This document shows positions 5,701 to 6,804 of a stretch of 6,804 bases of DNA, piece by piece; the first letter of the stretch is position 1, and each line of letters begins with the position of its first letter. The DNA is taken from contig JAUSHG010000006.1 of the NCBI GenBank assembly GCA_030648695.1, positions 1 to 6,804 on the forward strand. Reading direction: 5' to 3'. Under the pieces are notes generated by a model, which worked only from the letters and a program-made list of their open reading frames with translations, was not told the origin of the DNA and searched no databases. The translations under genes and the position numbers were made by a program. The stretch is from a bacterium. GTDB taxonomy: Bacteria > Patescibacteriota > Minisyncoccia > Phycocordibacterales > UBA10002.

Positions 5701-6804
5701 GTTTGACTTCAATTCGGGATTCCACATAACGAACACCATCTCGGCGACGAGCACCGGCCTTATCCTTGACGGATTTACGACCGACATCACGACGGGCACG
5801 AACGAGCATCTCGCTCTCATGCCGAACGGAACGGGGAATGTCGGCGTGGGGACGACGAGTCCGGAAGCGAAATTACACGTGCTTAGCGTTGGCGCAAATG
5901 GTCAGATTGCAGTTTTTGAAGATAGCGTCGCTGATTCAAATCCTTCTATATCTATAAAAAATGATGCACATGATTACTTACTCCAAACTGTGGGAGTTCG
6001 TAGTGATAACTTTGAAATCTGGGACGAAACACTTTCTGCCACGCGACTTGCAATAACAACCGCCGGCAACGTCGGCATCGGGACGACGAGTCCTGCGAGT
6101 TTGCTCTCGGTGCATGGCAATTCCTATGTGAGCGGCACGGGATTCTTTGGCGGAGCGATTACGGCAACTTCCACATTGGCTATACAGAGCACCACGGCCA
6201 CCTCTACCTTCTCCACGGGAGGTCTTACCGTCGGCACCTCGCAGTTTGTGGTACAGCAGACGAGCGGGAATGTGGGGATTGGGACGACGAGTCCGAGCCG
6301 CTACCTCTCGGTTACCGACGACGGCACGTACTCCGCGTACTTTTCGGGGCGCGTCGGTATCGGCACAAGGAGCCCGAATCGGCTCCTTGAGCTCGCCAGC
6401 GAAGGTTTCGCCGGTGTGCGCTACACCGACACTACCTCGGGCGGCTCATCGTGGGAAGCCGGCACGAGAGAGCACTTCGCAGGCGATTTCGCCATTCGAG
6501 ATGTAACGAATCTTGCCACGCGACTGCTCATAGATTCGTCTGGCAACGTGGGGCTAGGCACCACCACTCCTTACACCGGATTAACTATCTATAGAGCGGC
6601 GGCAACTGCCGCGGGCTCACCGCAACTTACGTTCTCTGCTTCTAGCACTGTCTCGGGACATCCAGAGGCAATGAGCAACTGGACTATCGGAACCGACATT
6701 GCTTCAGGCGGAAAGTTCAAAATCTCTTCGTCTTCGGTACTCGGCACCAATGACCGATTTGTTATAGATGGAGCGGGCAACGTCGGCATCGGGACGACTT
6801 CTCC
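2717..6804 (+). CDS. HTH-transmembrane-fibre surface protein with GNVGIGTTSP repeats (3' partial)
   Basis: One frame runs from ATG 2717 (upstream in-frame TGA at 2696) to the window edge: 1362 full codons and no stop. Residues 8-57 form a MerR/excisionase-like helix-turn-helix (YITSKAASRLTGYAPDYI, then GQLCRGGKL and MVGRSWYV). Residues 58-276 are a low-complexity linker full of translated DNA repeats. Residues 278-303 (FLLRAGTFVMSLVFVFGGYA) are the only clear membrane segment. Next come an Ala-rich amphipathic region, a coiled-coil stalk near 528-562, and from about 643 a Thr/Ser/Gly-rich fibre with repeated GNVGIGTTSP motifs. Such motifs are typical of tail-fibre-like proteins that often end in a Peptidase_S74 chaperone domain, which would lie outside the window. 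I translated cysteines only in the HTH. Predicted topology is HTH inside, fibre outside. No clear ribosome-binding site precedes the ATG. The architecture is supported by sequence; ligand, DNA target and function are unknown. Confidence 0.88.
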   Translation, partial: MVAELLFEGNKYITSKAASRLTGYAPDYIGQLCRGGKLQCRMVGRSWYVAEASVLEHKSLNLNADPKKAERLRTSETLAGLQGLTLESGKRSDLSPEVITAAPIQVPAFGFSEKAAESEIPKIQMLPVVERNEILNWIEDGFAKTDWSKIALENPVQVDSPLPLSKGEVPSPRGEGVLGEIAERAELSNLPTTSEPVPLLKVSPLVKGVPESARAGVIPLIKGGGRRPGVVTTLPHKNASAPFIKGDLIKEIEQKSKRIQGQTFFPIQGLTLSPMSPFLLRAGTFVMSLVFVFGGYAFLSAGGIDRMERFARMALPVAVEFARDAADEAVLQFAVWQEDPADAVLATLDGVPRALQAGADAAAAFAARIPEYGASMAEFISDSAMSASLSVRDLLTPMFTVGTPTLAGVGAGESHSVLEEAAITVYETINAGLYSLRGAPTFVYNGVLSIKNIFGKTQVLPESDKGLTLESGKRSDLERVATSTEELRPRVVIREKTTTLESPAPEGALPVIVERTTERIIVGDISRKEVEEKLIVLQNRLAQDIAAAKSDASSAKIATAANTTYINNVYTTVAGTNNLDRVDDLDLFSPTITNGTLIGTTFSGVNGTFNTLTGNAVVLSDTLTVSSFSTSTFAGGVQLATNAGLVSIGPTSTPQASLSIAGRPNQLSPLLLVSTSTASATSTAFVIDSNGKVGVGTAVPTLDFNVLGNSYFSGNVGIGTTSPSATLSVQGNLLVSGSITAITTMVSTSTITGMNFVATDSAATSTFAGGLAVETSGLVYDFSSNKVGIGTAAPNWMLQVSGTRPSFALSDAAAGTDLKHWLFSSMGGNLYIGTSTDAYGTSSPAALTVSNAGRVGIGTTSPGAVFSVQGASLFNGTTTIDGAGSGITFTGSGNHDITAANGTLRIGSNTIIGNIEALDSTVDIGTAATRFDKIYANEVNASTLVGTLTGGNLTAETFSINSDNASADAEDANLAFSRGTLSPNALITWDATGDEFDFNSGFHITNTISATSTGLILDGFTTDITTGTNEHLALMPNGTGNVGVGTTSPEAKLHVLSVGANGQIAVFEDSVADSNPSISIKNDAHDYLLQTVGVRSDNFEIWDETLSATRLAITTAGNVGIGTTSPASLLSVHGNSYVSGTGFFGGAITATSTLAIQSTTATSTFSTGGLTVGTSQFVVQQTSGNVGIGTTSPSRYLSVTDDGTYSAYFSGRVGIGTRSPNRLLELASEGFAGVRYTDTTSGGSSWEAGTREHFAGDFAIRDVTNLATRLLIDSSGNVGLGTTTPYTGLTIYRAAATAAGSPQLTFSASSTVSGHPEAMSNWTIGTDIASGGKFKISSSSVLGTNDRFVIDGAGNVGIGTTS
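2961..2998 (+). repeat. Paired-palindrome element, copy 1 (in coding frame)
   Basis: AAGGTCTGACCTT (2961-2973) is a palindrome around a central T. A 12-base spacer follows, then AAGGTCTGATCTT (2986-2998), which has one mismatch. It is translated as GLTLESGKRSDL in the linker after the HTH. The first 31 bases are identical to copy 3 at 4110-4140. Confidence 0.85.
3201..3247 (+). repeat. CCCCTTT/AAAGGGG hairpin element, unit A
   Basis: TTCCCCTTT (3201-3209) pairs perfectly with AAAGGGGAA (3212-3220) around CT. The tail GTGCCGAGTCCGCGAGG then GGGGTT matches unit B with a few substitutions, showing a shared origin. It is translated within the linker as PLSKGEVPSPRGEGV. Confidence 0.7.
3322..3367 (+). 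repeat. CCCCCTT/AAGGGGG hairpin element, unit B
   Basis: CCCCCTT (3324-3330) pairs with AAGGGGG (3335-3341) around AGTA. A second stem, GCCC (3342-3346 region) with GGGC (3357-3360), and a closing GGGGGTT follow. It is translated as PLVKGVPESARAGV. Unit C follows immediately in tandem. Confidence 0.7.
3368..3406 (+). repeat. CCCCCTT/AAGGGGG hairpin element, unit C
   Basis: CCCCCTT (3370-3376) pairs with AAGGGGG (3381-3387) around ATCA. A short GGCC-GAA-GGCC hairpin (3389-3399) and GGGGGTT follow. It is a shortened version of unit B, 46 bases downstream, and is translated as IPLIKGGGRRPGV. Confidence 0.7.
3402..3455 (+). repeat. Run of three further hairpins, unit D
   Basis: Three perfect small hairpins follow one another: GGGTTG/CAACCC (3402-3407 with 3411-3416), CGCAT/ATGCG (3420-3424 with 3429-3433) and CTCCCTT/AAGGGAG (3438-3444 with 3449-3455). 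The last resembles the CCCCCTT/AAGGGGG stems of units B and C. All are within the coding frame and are translated as part of the linker. Confidence 0.65.
3495..3531 (-). repeat. Paired-palindrome element, copy 2 (inverted)
   Basis: AAGGTCAGACCTT (3495-3507) and AAGGTCTGACCTT (3519-3531) flank an 11-base spacer, TTTCCCGATTC. This is the reverse complement of copies 1 and 3 with small differences in the spacer, so the element is inserted in the opposite orientation. It remains in frame and encodes QGQTFFPIQGLTL just before the membrane segment. Confidence 0.85.
4110..4147 (+). repeat. Paired-palindrome element, copy 3 (in coding frame)
   Basis: AAGGTCTGACCTT (4110-4122) and AAGGTCAGACCTT (4135-4147) are perfect inverted repeats of each other across a 12-base spacer, and each arm is itself palindromic. 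It lies beyond the membrane segment and is read in the same frame as copy 1, giving GLTLESGKRSDL again. Confidence 0.87.
4643..6804 (+). repeat. GNVGIGTTSP-type protein repeat array
   Basis: Ten clear motifs begin at 4784 (NGKVGVGTAVP), 4856, 5069 (NKVGIGTAAP), 5270 (AGRVGIGTTSP), 5834 (GNVGVGTTSP), 6065, 6266, 6347 (GRVGIGTRSP), 6542 (GNVGLGTTTP) and 6776 (cut by the window end). A decayed copy, AGLVSIGPTSTP, begins at 4643. Spacing varies from about 70 to 560 bases. Several are followed by LSVxGN and a short segment ending in SG. The array forms the outer fibre of the protein at 2717-6804. Confidence 0.9.

Overview
The window looks like a piece of a Candidate Phyla Radiation (Parcubacteria-type) genome. 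This placement is inferred from gene content: an O-antigen-ligase-type membrane protein with a C-terminal TPR region, followed by a very long surface protein that joins an N-terminal MerR/excisionase-like helix-turn-helix to a membrane segment and a fibre built of GNVGIGTTSP repeats. I know both architectures from that group, but no 16S or other marker gene is present. TGA ends the first gene and no in-frame TGA occurs in the second, so nothing suggests a recoded TGA.

Layout. (1) 1-1885, plus strand: 3' part of a polytopic O-antigen ligase/polymerase-family protein with a TPR tail; its 5' end lies outside the window. (2) 1886-2716: an 831-base gap with no convincing gene. It holds a strong hairpin terminator nested in a larger inverted repeat, a degenerate TTCGTG array, an unexplained stretch with three ATGCCATT copies, two overlapping inverted repeats beside a TATAAT box, and a 42-bp insertion flanked by a perfect 13-bp direct repeat just before the next start codon. 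(3) 2717-6804, plus strand: one reading frame of 1362 complete codons, still open at the window edge. It encodes a predicted cytoplasmic HTH, a long linker, one membrane segment near residues 278-303, a helical/coiled-coil stalk, and a fibre with at least ten clear GNVGIGTTSP-type motifs.

The most unusual feature is that the fibre gene carries two families of small palindromic DNA repeats inside its coding frame. Three copies of a paired 13-bp palindrome (AAGGTCTGACCTT type) and a cluster of CCCCCTT/AAGGGGG hairpins are translated as part of the protein. All but one of them lie in the linker between the HTH and the membrane segment.

How the genes work together is inference. Both products are envelope proteins: the first would polymerise or transfer surface glycan, the second would be a cell-surface fibre. 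The terminator between them and the separate promoter candidate suggest separate transcription.
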